Assembly (NCBI RefSeq): GCF_028858725.1 | Contig: NC_084761.1 | Location: 20,862,501-20,926,500, forward strand | Length of the DNA: 64,000 nucleotides | DNA from: Colius striatus | Taxonomy: Eukaryota; Chordata; Aves; Coliiformes; Coliidae | Direction of reading: 5' to 3' | In this document: piece by piece, positions 22,812 to 35,560 of the stretch | How positions within the stretch are numbered: position 1 is the first letter of the stretch | Layout of the letters: every line of letters starts with the position of its first letter | Program-made: the position numbers and the translations under genes | Notes under the pieces: generated by a model | Databases searched by the model: none | Told to the model about the DNA's origin: nothing | The model's input: the letters and a program-made list of their open reading frames with translations, nothing else

Positions 22812-25800
22812 CTATAAAAAAAAAAGAAGGAAGATACTGTTAACAAAAGTTGGATTTAATGCAATAAGATATCGCGTATCTCTGTCTTTTTGTTCCTCAT
22901 CTTCCTCCTCATTTTTAGTGGCAGTGACAGTTTCATGTGAGGCACTCTGTTCAGGCTTTTTCTTGATAAAAACCAAAATTAAGGAGCATCCTGTGGCTGA
23001 AGGCATAATGACATGGGAATAGGCAATATATCACATTTGAGGTGCCTACATACCTCAAATAACTACAAAAGCTTTTCATTTTCAAGGATGAGAAGTTTGG
23101 AGACAACCGTTAACCTTGTCCTTTACATCCTGACAATACATTAACTGAATGCTACAGATGTCACTTGTTCCAACTCAAATCCCCAGATACATCCAGCAGC
23201 TACAAACTGGTAAGAACGCTCCACTTGTGATTTGTTCTTCCATGTAAAGATATCCACGATTCCACTCAGACTTAATCCAGCAGTTTGTCTCTATCCTTCC
23301 TCCTCAGGGTTTTTTGCTTTGAACTCAGATGCAACACAGAGCAAATTCCCACCTATCTTTGTTCCTTTTAGCAACACTACTGCTTTTACCACTGACAACA
23401 AGAAGCTGATCTTCTTGGCTCCTCTGACAGCTAACTCGAAGTCCTAACACACACAGATCTTCCAAGACTACACTCTTCCTCCATATAATAAATATTCAGA
23501 CCTTTATACTTGCGAGTTTCTTCTTGTTGCGAGAAACTAATACAGACATCAGTGTTCCAAACTGCACCCTGCTTGCAAGCCTCCTGCTCCCTGACTTAAT
23601 GTGCCTATGCCAACACTTAGCCTTTCACAGAGTGCCTCTCTTCCCAAACACCATCAGTGAACTCCCAACATCTCAAACTCACTCGTTTACAATGGTACTG
23701 TCCTGTAAGTAAAGTGAAGTTCTCCTACATCCATAACAAAGTGTGCTCAAGTGTTAGACCTGGAGATACAAAATAGAGAGAAATTCTGCCTACTTAAAAT
23801 GATGTTGCATCAGTCTCAAGTGTACTGTTTATGTCTCTTCCACTTGCAATCTCATATCCAATTATTGAGCTAAATTTCCTCACCACATGTAGTTTCATCC
23901 CCATAAGGCACCATTTTTCCTAGGGCTGCTGTAAACAGCCATGGACCCTTGAACTAGACTACCAGCTTCACAAGTGAATTTACTACTCTCAGCAGCAGAA
24001 ATATGACCAGAGGACATTTAAGACTACATAACTAACCACATGGTACATGTTTTATCTGCAGTACTGGCAAAATATGCCTGTGTTTAGCAAACAAGTAAAG
24101 CAAATATCAGACTGAAAATTTTCAATTACAACAAAAGGAGGTACGTTTCTACTTAAAATGCAGGGGAACACGTAGCAACTTTGATGAAAGAAGTCAAAAC
24201 AGACCTAGTAATCTAAGCAGTGGAAGGACTGCTGGCTCTGTGGAGCACCACCACCCAGAGCCACCCAGCCATGCTCTCCACCATCACAGTGTTCTCAGCC
24301 TCTTTTCCATTGTTCACAGACTCCATCTCTTCAACATAAGGGCAGCTGAGATACATATCTTAAAACATTCCTGATCATGAAGGAGAAGGGGAAGAGGCAA
24401 GCTTCAACCTCAGTGAATCCAGTCCCTAAGTGATGTCTGGCAGAAGATCTCTACTAAACAGGAGGACTTGAGCTGTACGGATTGTTACCAGTTTCCATCT
24501 TCTTGTCAACAGAACTGTGAAGAATGATTTATTGCAATTTGACGTGCAACACCTTAGCCAAAAGAGGCCAAGGATATACTTTTCTGAGGCTACTGCAGAC
24601 CACTACAGGACTTGTCCTGTTGATGCAAGTCATCATCCGGCTTCATCAGGATGCTGACACTGACATCAAACCCAGTTGCTCAGATACAAACTCCTTGTTG
24701 TCTCAAATGTACTGTTACTGCAATGAGACATTGTTAGCACCCATTAGCCAAAAAGACAGGAGGGAGCAAAACTACAGAACCATAGAATCATGACAAATCA
24801 CATTGTGCCCACTTCCAGACTTTGCTGTCTCCTGTAGGCTGAAAAGCACTGTAGGCCCAACAGCGTGTACCTGATAAGAGTAATATTTAATTTCAGCAGC
24901 CTGTGGCTGAATCCAATCAACTTATGCTAGACAGAAGGAGATGCTGAAAGGCACCTCAAGGTTAAGAGATGAAAAGCAACTACTGGAGACACAAACATCC
25001 TCAATCAAAGAACTCGGAGAATTGTAAAAGGGAATCGAAAGAGTAAAATCTGGGAACAAAAGTGGATTAGCTGAATCTGCCTCTCAAGCACGGCATGGAC
25101 AGGTTCCCACAGCTCCAAGGCTAGCTGACACCCAGGCTGGTGAAGTCTCGTTATTGCTGCTTAGTTGTGGGTGCCTGTCTGCCAGAGGACAGGCTGTTTT
25201 CAATCAGAGATGCTGCTGATGACTTTAAGAAATGTTCAGACATGGCACTGTGGCAATAGCACTTACACCATTCACGTATGCATCACTAAAGCTAAGAGTT
25301 GGGAAAAAACACACAGTATAGGGGGAGCGATGGGTCAGGGCAGCTGCCACCATTCAAACCTGATACCACAGCTGCATTGATTTCACGTCTCCAAAGGCAG
25401 GTCAGGACAAGGCCTCTCCTATCCCGTTTCTTCTCTAAGATGAGTCTCCTCCACTAAATTTCACTGGAAGCATCCTGGCAGCTATGGCCCTGAGCGGCTG
25501 ATGAGGGAAGATGTCTGATGGAGAAGAGGAGTGTACAACAGCAAGCAGTGAGCAACACCAGCTGGAATTGCCATTGATAGATAGCCACAAGTCCAGCTGT
25601 GCTCCACATCTGCTGCCATGGACAAATGCCTACTTGTTCAGAGAAGTGGCAAACATAGTCCAGTTTTTCCCATGTCTCCATCCAGTCTTCTACTGCTGAG
25701 GGAGACGGTGATCAAAGGCCCCCGAGAGTTTTGCTTTGCTAACTGCATGCTCTTTGAGCACCGATTGGCTTGGCTCACGTCTCATACAAAGGCTGAGATT

Positions 25801-26348
25801 AGGCATTCACAATTTATTGCCATAGTTTAGAAAACTTCAAAGTACTCATTTCTGAATGCAATTCTCAGAGCAGCACTGGAGAAAGATTTCATTTAGTGGG
25901 TGATTTTTACTGCCTTTGCAGAACAATTACTATTTTAAGCTGATAGATTCTTTGAGCAGGTTCCCTGTCTTGTGATTTGCAATTCACTTTGTGATTTGCA
26001 AAGTAGCAAACAGCCACCATTTCTAGGAAGGCAGACACTCAGGAAAGAAAAGTCAGATATAATAATACATACAGCTGCAAAAACTAATTTTTGTACATGC
26101 AATTTAAAAAAATCTTGTATCTTTTCTTCTGTCTACTTCTGCATCAAACTAATTGTTGGGGTCTGGGCTATAATGAATGTTATTGAGTTAGACAAAGACT
26201 GAGAAAGTTAGCAGTTCATCTTTGAATCACCTTCTGCAGCAGAAAAAGAAAAGAATGCCTATGTGACAGCAAGCTTGAGCAAAAACTACAGACTGTAAGG
26301 AGGCAAGGTCAAACAAGAAGACAGGATAGAGCATTCAATTAAGCATTG

Positions 26349-26757
26349 TGTGATGGCATGTAGGCGACTAACAAAGTGCAACATATGTAACTAACAATAG
26401 TATAAAGCTAAGCAAAATGTAAGGTAAGCATAACCATACTCTAGTGTGAGAGAAAACTAACTGAAGGCCAAATAGATGGGGTGATATTTAAGCACAATAA
26501 GGTTGATGTTTCAGCACAATGAGGTTGGTGTCTAAGTTGCTACAAAAACGAAACTTTGAAGCTTAACACATAGTGCGTGAACCTCAGTATTAACTAATTA
26601 TCATGAATTGTAGCACGTTTACAGCATTTGGAAAAGTATATGAGTGATGATTATGTGGCAATAAAGTGGGAGCTGATGCACATCACATTGGTGTCTGGTC
26701 GCTCCCATCTCGCATGATGAAGAACCCCTGCAACTAATGAACACCACCCCCATCACA
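26349..26757 (+). mobile_element. Probable solo LTR of an endogenous retrovirus
   Basis: The 409-bp block begins TGTGATGG and ends CCATCACA, a perfect 8-bp inverted terminal pair with the TG...CA ends expected of an LTR. Near its 3' end are AATAAA (26660-26665) and a CACATTGGTGTCTGGTCGC stretch like the R/U5 part of bird retroviral LTRs. No internal retroviral genes or second LTR were seen. I could not find a clear target-site duplication, so the boundaries are tentative. Confidence 0.5.
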
Positions 26758-27361
26758 GTAGCCATTTAAGAGTGTATGAACATCACTATAGCATTTGCTT
26801 CTACTGCAGACAACTGTTGTCACAAAACTGTGCTTTGCTTTGGTACCATGATTCAAAATCTACTCAGAATACAGTTACCTGGTAAAAAAACATCAATCTG
26901 CTCCCTACATACTTTTGGTAGCACAACTTTATCCACAGTATACCCACAATTCTCACCAAGACAGATAAAGGAGCAGAATTCTGTAGGAGGTTTGAATTAT
27001 CTGAGGCAATTTTTCTATGTACCTTCAAAAGAGTATGGTGCTATAGTAAAAGAAACAAATAGCCTTTTTGTTTGCAATTTAAATGCATTTTGAAGTCTGG
27101 GTTGAATGTGATTATTTGCCTGGCTAAGCTTTGAAGAGAAACTCCTGTACATATGCAGTACTAAGATCAGACAGTTATGAAAACCTTCGTGTTTGCCTCC
27201 CAAACATATCTAAAATTTTTAAGATTTGACTGAAAACTTTTTAACAATCACAACATCTTTTTCTTCCTCCCTATTAGGGGAACAGAAACATTTAGAAAGA
27301 TGCAGAGACCTCCTCTCCCTTCAAAACAAGGTATTTTCTCACTGGCCAATTTCCTGCGGTG

Positions 27362-27640
27362 GCATAGAAGCATAGAATTGTTGAGCTTGGAAAAGATCTT
27401 TAAGCTCATTGAGTCCAACCATTAACCCAGCACTGCCACGGCCACCACTAAACCATGTTGCTCAGCCCAACAGCTACACAGCTTTGGAATCCCTCCAGGA
27501 ATAAATAGGTACTCCACCAGGGCCCTGGGCAGCCTGTGCCAGCACAGGACAACCCCTCTGGGGAAGAATTTTTTCCCACTCTCCAGTCTAAAGTACTGTC
27601 ACAGAGTGATCCTGCGTCTGTTGCCCAAGCAGCTCATTGA
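27362..27640 (-). mobile_element. CR1 LINE 3' fragment
   Basis: Reverse-complement CR1 end with a CATAGAATTGTTGAGCTTGG tail and AGTCCAACCATTAACCCAGC, followed by GGGCAGCCTGTGCCAG. It belongs to a different CR1 subfamily from the copies near 29 and 38 kb. It lies in RUFY3 intron 1. Confidence 0.88.
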
Positions 27641-28654
27641 TATCATCAGCAGCACAGTAGGCATCCAAAATGACTCTACTGAGGTGGCAAATCAATTGCT
27701 AATAAAAATGGAAAACGTTACTGTGGCTAGGGTTATTAGCTAATTTGAATTGTGGTAGATTACAAAATCATTGCTCAGATTTAGGGTCCTACTCTATCAT
27801 ATACAGGAAATGACACATTTCTGAGGAGTACTGAGAGCTGTTGCTCACACAGATCTCTACTGAAGTCAAGGGTGTATTTTTTGAGGCAGGATGTATGATT
27901 TTCCACCAGTTTGAGAGGTCTGTGACTGCTGTATGTCAACTAGGGTCAATACTATCCTAACTAAAAAAAAAACCAAAACAACACACCAGCAAGCATAACA
28001 GAAAGGTTTATGAAACATATGTAAGACAACTAGATTCTTTCAACACTTTTAAGAGGTAATGAACATCAGGGCAGATGACAGCACCTAGGAAAAAAAAAGC
28101 AAGGCTATGCTTTCATTTAAGACTAAAATGTGCAGTCACAGTCTGAAGAACTGAAAAAACGTTTTCATCGCAGTAACTAATTACAGGTTTTTGCTTCATT
28201 AGTCATTGTCAATAATGGTGCTTTGCACATGCAGCTTATCAAAAAGTCTCATCTTGCAAGCTGATTAACAGTTACATAATATGAAACTGGAAAAAAACTC
28301 CAAAACTTACTAAAAAAATAAATACTAACTAATTCAAACCACTGCTATATGTGCTGCAACATATATACCTTCAAGTCTGAATCCAAAAGAGAAGAACAAG
28401 CAAGCCAAGATGACTTTTACAAAGTAAGACTATGCAGCTCACTTTAAATAGATCCAGATACTTTGTGCTTCGCCAAGTCTGACCCTGATGTACAACTGCG
28501 ATTCTCAGTTTGAGTCAGTATCTTCTCCAGCTTTCTCTTTTTGCCTCTAAGTGCAAAAATTCGACCTATGTTTTGCTATATGTGCCATGTCATAAACCTC
28601 AAAAAGTAAAATCTTGGTCCTTAAACCTTGCCTTTCAACGTGGTCTGGATTTCA

Positions 28655-29815
28655 GTCAACTCATTTGAGGAGTCAACATGGCTTCACCAAGGGGAAATCC
28701 TGTTTAAACAACCTGATAGCCTTCTGTGAGGGCATAACCGGCTGGCTACATGAGGGGAGAGCAGCGTATGTCATCTACTTTGACTTCAGCAAGGCTTTTG
28801 ACACTGTCTCCCACAACATCCTCATCAGAAAGCTCAGGCAGTGTGGCTGGGATGAGTGGACAGTGAGGTGGATCGAGAGCTGGCTGAATGACAGAGCCCA
28901 GAGGATTGGACGAGAGGACAGTGTACCCTCAGCAAGTTCCCTGATGACACCAAACTGGGAGGACTGGCTGATTCCCCAGAGGCTGTGCTGCCATTCAGTG
29001 GGATCTTGATCAGCTTGAGAGGTGGGCAGAGAGGAACCTCATGAAGTTCAACAAGGACAAGTGCAGAGTCCTGCATCTGGGAAGGAACAACCCCCTGCAC
29101 CAGTACAGGCTGGGGATCAAACTGCTGGGGAGCAGCTCTGCAGAGAGAGACCTGGGAGTCCTGATTGATAATAAGCTAAATATGAGCCAGCAATGTGCCC
29201 TTGTGGCCAAGAAGGCCAATGGCATCCTGGGATATATCAAGAGTGTGGGCAGCAGGTCAAGGGAGGTTCTTCTCCCTCTCTACTCTGCCCTGGTGAGGCC
29301 TCATCTGGAGCCCTGTGTCCAGTTCTGGGCTCCTCAGCTCAAGAGGGACAGGGAACTGCTGGAGGGAGTCCAGTGCAGGGCCACCAAGATCATCAGGGGA
29401 CTGGAACACCTTTCATATGAGGAAAGGCTGTGGGAACTGGGGCTGTTTAGTCTGGAGGAGACTGAGGGGAGATCTTATTAACATTTACAAATATCTAAAG
29501 GGTGGGTGTCAGGAGGTTGGGACATCGCTTTTTTCTGTAGTATCTAGCAACAGGACAAAGGGTAATGGAATGAAGCTGGAACACAAAAAGTTCCACTTAA
29601 ACATAAGAAAAAACTATTTCACTGTTCAGGTGAGGGAGCCCTGGCACAGGCTGCCCAGAGGGGTTGTGGAGTCTCCTTCCTTGGAGGTCTTCAAGATCCA
29701 CCTGGACACGTTCCTATGCGACCTGATCTAGGTGAACCTGCTTCTGCAGGGGGGTTGGACTAGATGATCTCTAAAGGTCCCTTCCAACCCCTACCATTCT
29801 ATGATTCTATGATTG
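28655..29815 (+). pseudogene. CR1 LINE with internal deletion; broken reverse-transcriptase ORF
   Basis: This is the longest CR1 copy. It encodes QHGFTKGKSCLNNLIAF and YFDFSKAFDTVSHNILI (reverse-transcriptase fingers and palm motif A), then GWDEWTVRWIESWLNDRAQR. After an internal deletion it resumes at LSKFPDDTKLGG in another frame, then continues [14 protein letters not shown] and the C-terminal block. The catalytic FADD motif reads FPDD and the spacer before it is missing, so the enzyme is dead. The 3' tail ends ATTCTATGATTCTATGATT. It lies in RUFY3 intron 1, antisense to the gene. Confidence 0.92.
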
Positions 29816-31825
29816 GACTGTTTGCTTAGAACACCTAACTCCCAGGCTTCTGTAGAGGTAAAACTATGCAAACAAGAATTTCAGGAATCCTATCATTTGT
29901 TTAAAAGGTAAAACATGCACTTAGGAACTGGAAGTCAAGGAACAAATCAATGCAATACTGGATCTCAAAGGGTTAAGCTGTGACTATGGTCTAAGTATTT
30001 CTCATCTGATTACAAGAAATTTTATCATCTCTCATACTGAATGACCCTAAAAGAATTAAGAAGAAACTAAAATAAAGCTAGAACTTTGATCAAATGCAGG
30101 TAGTCATGGAACATTGTACATGTGAACAAGTCTGCTCAAAGTAATGCCAATTAACTACTATTTCAGCAAGGCTCTCCATGTACTGAATCCATCTTAAATC
30201 ACAACTACAAACAAAAGCACCGTGAAATTTAGAAAGGCTGCTTCTGTGTACGGAAGAAATGGCACCTTGTAGTTCAATCAGATTATATGAGATACATCAG
30301 TGGTGAAACACTTGCTTCCAAAACAAACCATCCAGAAACATGCTTAATACTATTTGCACTGGAAGGTTTTTCCTATGTGAGCCCCAAACATAGCTACATC
30401 ACTATTCCATCCTTAACTCTCAGTGACTATTCTAGGAACAACCACAGCTAGGTATTTTAAGACAGATGTATCCTTTATGGTGTTGCTCATAATTTACCCC
30501 TTATTTAATAAACCCTAGTACATAAGGCTGAGTTTCACATTTCAACTGCCTGTCTAAGCTATAACCAAAAACATCTAGCTTTTGGTTAACATCCTACCAG
30601 TGAGAATGAGACCAAAACTGAATGAAACACTGGTAAGAGAACAGCCACGGTGGAGTTGGCAATCCACGACACCTCTAAAAGCAGTCACTGCACAAAGAGC
30701 CAAAATGCATTTGCTGGCCTCACTCCTTTGGGATTACCAGGATGAGGACAGCAGGATTTATGCTCATAAGTTTTCTAGCTACCAAGAACCCCAGCCCTAG
30801 CTCCTCATTTGAGACTGCCATTTTAAAAGCATTTGGCCTGTACAGGAAAATACTCCTAACTCCTTCTTCACAGAGATGAGCACTTCAACTTCTCAGACAT
30901 AAAAATTCCCTTCCTAGTCCCTTGCCTCCAGAAGACATACTAGCCTTCTGTGCTGCAAACACTTTCATCTCAAGCATGAACAAATGACAAATTCACTTGA
31001 GTGCACGCTGAACTGAGGATTCAACTATTTCACTCTTGTGACATTTTTAAGAATCAAGAAGCACTATAAAAAAAAAAATCTCATTTAGTACTTCACAAGT
31101 TTTAATCAAAATTCACAATACAAATGCAAATTTTGCAATGCAAAGTTTTAGAATCACTTTTGCAAAGTCTCAAGCTGATAAACAGAAATACTTCAGAAAA
31201 TCTGAAGCTTTGGGGTGATTCCTGAAATATATTCATTTAGCTGCCATATATTGCTGCAATATATGTTTGTATTTGTTTATATCTGGCTATATATGTTTAT
31301 ATCAGGCTCAGGAAAATAATTGCCTTCGACAGCATTCAATATAAGTAAATTAGTCCCTTGTTGATACACTTTTTCTCCCTCCACTTCAGGTCAAAATACT
31401 CCAAAATTTTAAGACATGTTTTAAGGAACAGTTCATGCACATATTTTCAACAAAGGATCAGTAAGCATTCAGAAACCAAAACTGATCCCCTGGGACCCAT
31501 GAGGGGTTGATAAAATTTAGAAGAAAGCCTTCCATCTCAAATGTCAATTAATACAATTGCAAGAGCAATACATACACACTTGAGTGACTGAAGACATTTA
31601 TTTTCTTTAGCACGCCAGCAGCAGAAAGCAAACATCCGTGCAGAGTGCAACTTGCACGGCATGTTCTGACTGCCAACCAGGTTCAACCAGACAAGCACCT
31701 TCAGAAAGCCACAGCTATTGGCACTGGAAAGGAAGACTGTATTTTGCACTCAGGTTCAAAATAATAAGGCAAAAAGCCAATAATTAGTGGAAATAACAGC
31801 TGAACGATGTTGGTGTGGAACGCAC

Positions 31826-31879
31826 CTTCAGTATCATCGCGCAATTGCTCCACCACATCTGTCAAATCCTCCCAAGAGT
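31826..31879 (-). CDS. RUFY3: RUFY3 probable cassette exon, 54 nt, phase 1-1
   Basis: In the middle of the large first intron, an acceptor (TTTGCAAAG) and a donor (GTGCGT) bracket 54 bases encoding SWEDLTDVVEQLRDDTE with split codons at both ends. The exon enters and leaves in phase 1, so it can be inserted between either first exon and exon 22638-22811, or skipped, without changing frame. The peptide is acidic, probably helical, and would extend the segment just before the RUN domain. It is not embedded in a repeat. RUFY-family members have acidic sequence near this point, but I cannot verify the exact human counterpart. Confidence 0.75.
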
Positions 31880-33091
31880 CTTTGCAAACAGCAAAAAGAA
31901 AGGAAAAGAAAGAAAATGTCATGCAAGCCATGATCTAAAGGAAAGATTCAAAATCAAGCTATAAGAAAAGGATAACTGAAAGGGAGATTTGCATAATACA
32001 AGACTTAGTTCATAGTGGCACGAGATTTGCAAGTCAAAAGGGTTTATTAGTCTGCACAAAGAAATACAACAAAGCGGTTTTTGCCTTGAGAGTCAAATTA
32101 AGGTAGGCTTGAGCAAAGCTTTAGAAGCTTTGTTTCTGCATCAAGACAAACAATATTTCTGTAAAATGTATCCTGAAAAGGAAAGCAAGAAAAGCATTAT
32201 TTTGTTTCTAAGATCAAAGCACCAAACTGGATATTTATGCAATGGTGGCATTTGCATCAATTTCCTCCAACCCAGCCCCAAGAAGAATCCCACTGACAGC
32301 CACACAGGAAAAACAAGTATGTTTCAGGAAAAGGACATGCTGAGGACATGTTATATACAGTTAAGTAGAGCTTTAACCCGTTTAGGACTGTCACTCCGAA
32401 TGACAGATCTTGCAGAGGTGACCCAGCTGAGCCTGGATGCGGATCAGGGGCTTTATGTCGTCATTCTGATGACAGCTCACTAAGGCCTCGATCAGGTGAA
32501 ATCCCTGACAGTTGTGGGAGAAGGTGGTTATCCTGGAAGAGCAGCTGGCAGGACAAGGAAAACTTGTTTCATCAGCACACCCACTAATTCCCTGGTTTCA
32601 AACCCAGAAAACAAAGCCAGATGAAGCCCCAGAGGGTCTGAAGCCCTTGAGATTTTCAGCTCCCTACTTACGTGCCACTCTCCCCTGGGGTAATTTGCAA
32701 TCAGCTGAACATCCAAAGCACAAGAAAGGCTCTATTCCCCTTCACCGACCAACAGTGCTAAAGTCCTGAGCAAAGTACACTCACTACTAGGACCGCCCCC
32801 CTCCCACAGAAGAGCTATGGCCAGCCTCCTCCTGCTGCAGGAGCCAGCACTAGCAAACAGCCTATCCACAGCACTGCATTGAAAGGGAAAAATGAAGCCT
32901 AAATTTCAATACACATAACATTTCAACTGAGCCCCCAGAAGCTCCCTGTGCTGTAATATCACTGACCAACGGTGGTCTTCTCCTTCAAAATTGTTTTATT
33001 CATGGAGCTCATTTTTAACCATCAGTTTTCTTAATAAATCATAAATTCACTTCTTTGCCTATGGCTAAGCATTACTGGAATACAATCACAA

Positions 33092-33390
33092 AATGGTTTC
33101 TGTTGCAGGGTACCCTAGAAATCACCTTGTTCCAGCCCTGTGCTATGTGCAGGGACACCTTCCACTAAACCATGTTGTTCCCAGCCCTAATTAACCTTGT
33201 CCCCCAGGGATGGGGCAGCCACAGCCTCTCTGGGCAACCTCTCACCACCCGCACAGGGAAGAACTTCTTCCTAATAGCTAATTTAAATCCACAGTCTTTC
33301 AGTCTGAAGCCATCATGCCTTGTCTGCAACACTGAGAAAAGCCAAAAACCATTATTTGGGTCCTGCCCATATATCCACATTGAAGTGACC
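33092..33390 (-). mobile_element. CR1 LINE 3' fragment, old
   Basis: Reverse-complement CR1 end with GTTCCAGCCCTGTGC, TCTGGGCAACCTCTCACCAC and AGGGAAGAACTTCTTCCT. The terminal tail is degraded. It lies in RUFY3 intron 1. Confidence 0.8.
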
Positions 33391-35334
33391 AACTGCTTTT
33401 AATTCTGCAGGGTTTCTCTGGGTGAGGGGTGAAGAGGGAAAGACAATGTACACAATCAAGGTCACCTACCTCTGCTTACTAGGAGCAACAGAGAGTTTAG
33501 CTTGAGAATTTCCTTGCCATTGCAAGAATAAAGCCCTGGTCATGCTCCTTCCCTACCACCAGCTTCTCGCACTTGCTACACTTTGGGCTTTTGGTCTTTT
33601 ATTACAGGTGGGACAGCTTTCTGTGGGTTCAGGAAACTTTCTGTAGCTCACAGTGATGGACTGACACCTCTCTGATGCTTTTCCTGGGCCTACTCTCTCA
33701 CCTTGGAGTGCCACAAATCAAATTCTGTGACTTTCACCTTTTCCTCCTTTTTTTTTTCCTTAGGGCTTCAAATGCAAGTATTAGTGTGACTGAGAGATTC
33801 AGTATCTGTAGAAAAAGCTTTGTGTTACAGCACCACACAAACAAGTTAATATGGCTAGTATTTTCCGCCTGTATGTCTAGCATTTCTGGAAATGCCTCAG
33901 ATGAGAGCTTAGATGCACGTGCAGTGATTTATTTAATAGCACTTTCCCTCATGTGAAAAGATCAGAACCAGATTCTGATCATCCCAGAACCCTTACCCAC
34001 ACACTGAGATTGATGACAGACATCATTGCTGAATGGCCTTTTATCTAATACTGAGGATTTGGGTTCTCTCCTTGATCTAAAGTGAGAACTACAAAGAACA
34101 TTTAATATTTAAAAATAAAGATTTACTATTAGTTTGGTAACAGGGATGGAAAATTACCAGGCTTCACTTGCTCTTTCACACTTGGATTTTGTCACTTCAA
34201 ATTCTCCCCTCCACGCACCACATACTCTCCAAATACTTAACCTCTCTACTTCTTTAACCCTCGCTCTTTGCTCAGCTCCATATCCAAAAAACACCCAGGA
34301 CATCCAAGTTACTGGCAGCCCCTAAGAGGGCTATGAAAAGGCTAAAGTCCAAAGGCAACTGCAACTGTGTTAGGTCAGTAAAGTCCAGGTAGTTCCATTC
34401 CCACCTTCCCTAACATCTGGGCTAGGTTTCACAGAACGTGCAGGAAATCACAAGCAACTGTGCTGGCTCCCTCTGGACAATTGCCACCCACTTCATGGTA
34501 AAGAATTAAGGGTTGGTTTCTTTTTTTAACTGTTAGCAAGTGATTCATGTCAATGTCCAGTTGAGTCACAAATATTTTCTTCTATTATAACCCTACAAGC
34601 AATAATCCTATCCTGTTTCTAGTGAGAAATGCTTGCAAGAATGCCATGAATTTATATTGGCACAAAGGCATTATGGAATTTGTGCAGATTTAGAGGCAAG
34701 AGCACACATTTCATTAGCACTTGGATATTTTCGTTCATTTCTTCATGCATCAAGCTGCAGTTTGCACAGATTTCATTTTATTTTATATACTGTACAGTTT
34801 TCCCCACTTGTCTGGAGTTTCCACTGAAGAACAGTGGGGAAAAAAAACCTTAACAAACATAGACACAAATAAATAATAATGATAATAAATAATCACAAAA
34901 CCTGTCACTTGATAGTTTCCATAATCCTTATCATGGTACATCTAAGACAAACTCAATACTTAGATTGTGGAAAAATATCCAAGTCTGTAACTGATGTGTA
35001 CCATGTTTACAAAACAGGATGAGCAAGACTAAGTATTCATACAACTACCTCATTCCAGCTAGTCTCCCAGGAAGATTAGTATTATGGAATTGAATATCAC
35101 ACTGGAATAAATACACAAACAAGCTCTTGACAAAGGAATTAGAGTACTTCCTATCACTAAGAAATTAATCATGAAAACTCCAAGCATTATTTTACCAATA
35201 AAGTTTTTCAAATTGACTCATCTCCATTTTCTCCATATGACGCTTTCTGTGTTATGGTTTTGTTTATGCTAATAAGAATGCTTAAAAAGAGAGCTAGTGA
35301 TAATGAATAGGGAATGCTTGTAAGAAAGCAAACA

Positions 35335-35560
35335 GATGAAACTGGAACACAAGAAGTTCCATTTAAACACCAGGAAAAACTATTTTACTGTGAGGGTGAT
35401 GGAGCCCTGGCACAGGCTGCCCAGGGAGGGTGTGGAGTCTCCTTCCTTGGAGGTCTTCAAGACCAACTTGGACATGTTCCTATGCGACCTGATCTAGGTG
35501 AACCTGCTTGATCTTTAAAAGTCCCTTCTAATCCCTACCATTCTATGATCCTATGAAAAA
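35335..35560 (+). mobile_element. CR1 LINE 3' fragment
   Basis: It includes GGAACACAAGAAGTTCCATT, the GGCACAGGCTGCCCAGGGAG region and an ATTCTATGATCCTATGA tail. A short deletion removes part of the GGACTAGATGATCTC core. Confidence 0.9.

Larger units (their letters stand above)
22812..31825. other. RUFY3 intron 1, 3' part
   Basis: It contains the probable solo LTR and the CR1 copies listed separately. Otherwise it is AT-rich, and I saw no exon with convincing boundaries. Confidence 0.5.

Noticed and set aside
29041..29481. Apparent protein-coding ORF of 146 codons
   Set aside because: It is the C-terminal part of a CR1 reverse-transcriptase ORF in a 5'-truncated, deleted element, so it was annotated as a mobile-element remnant.
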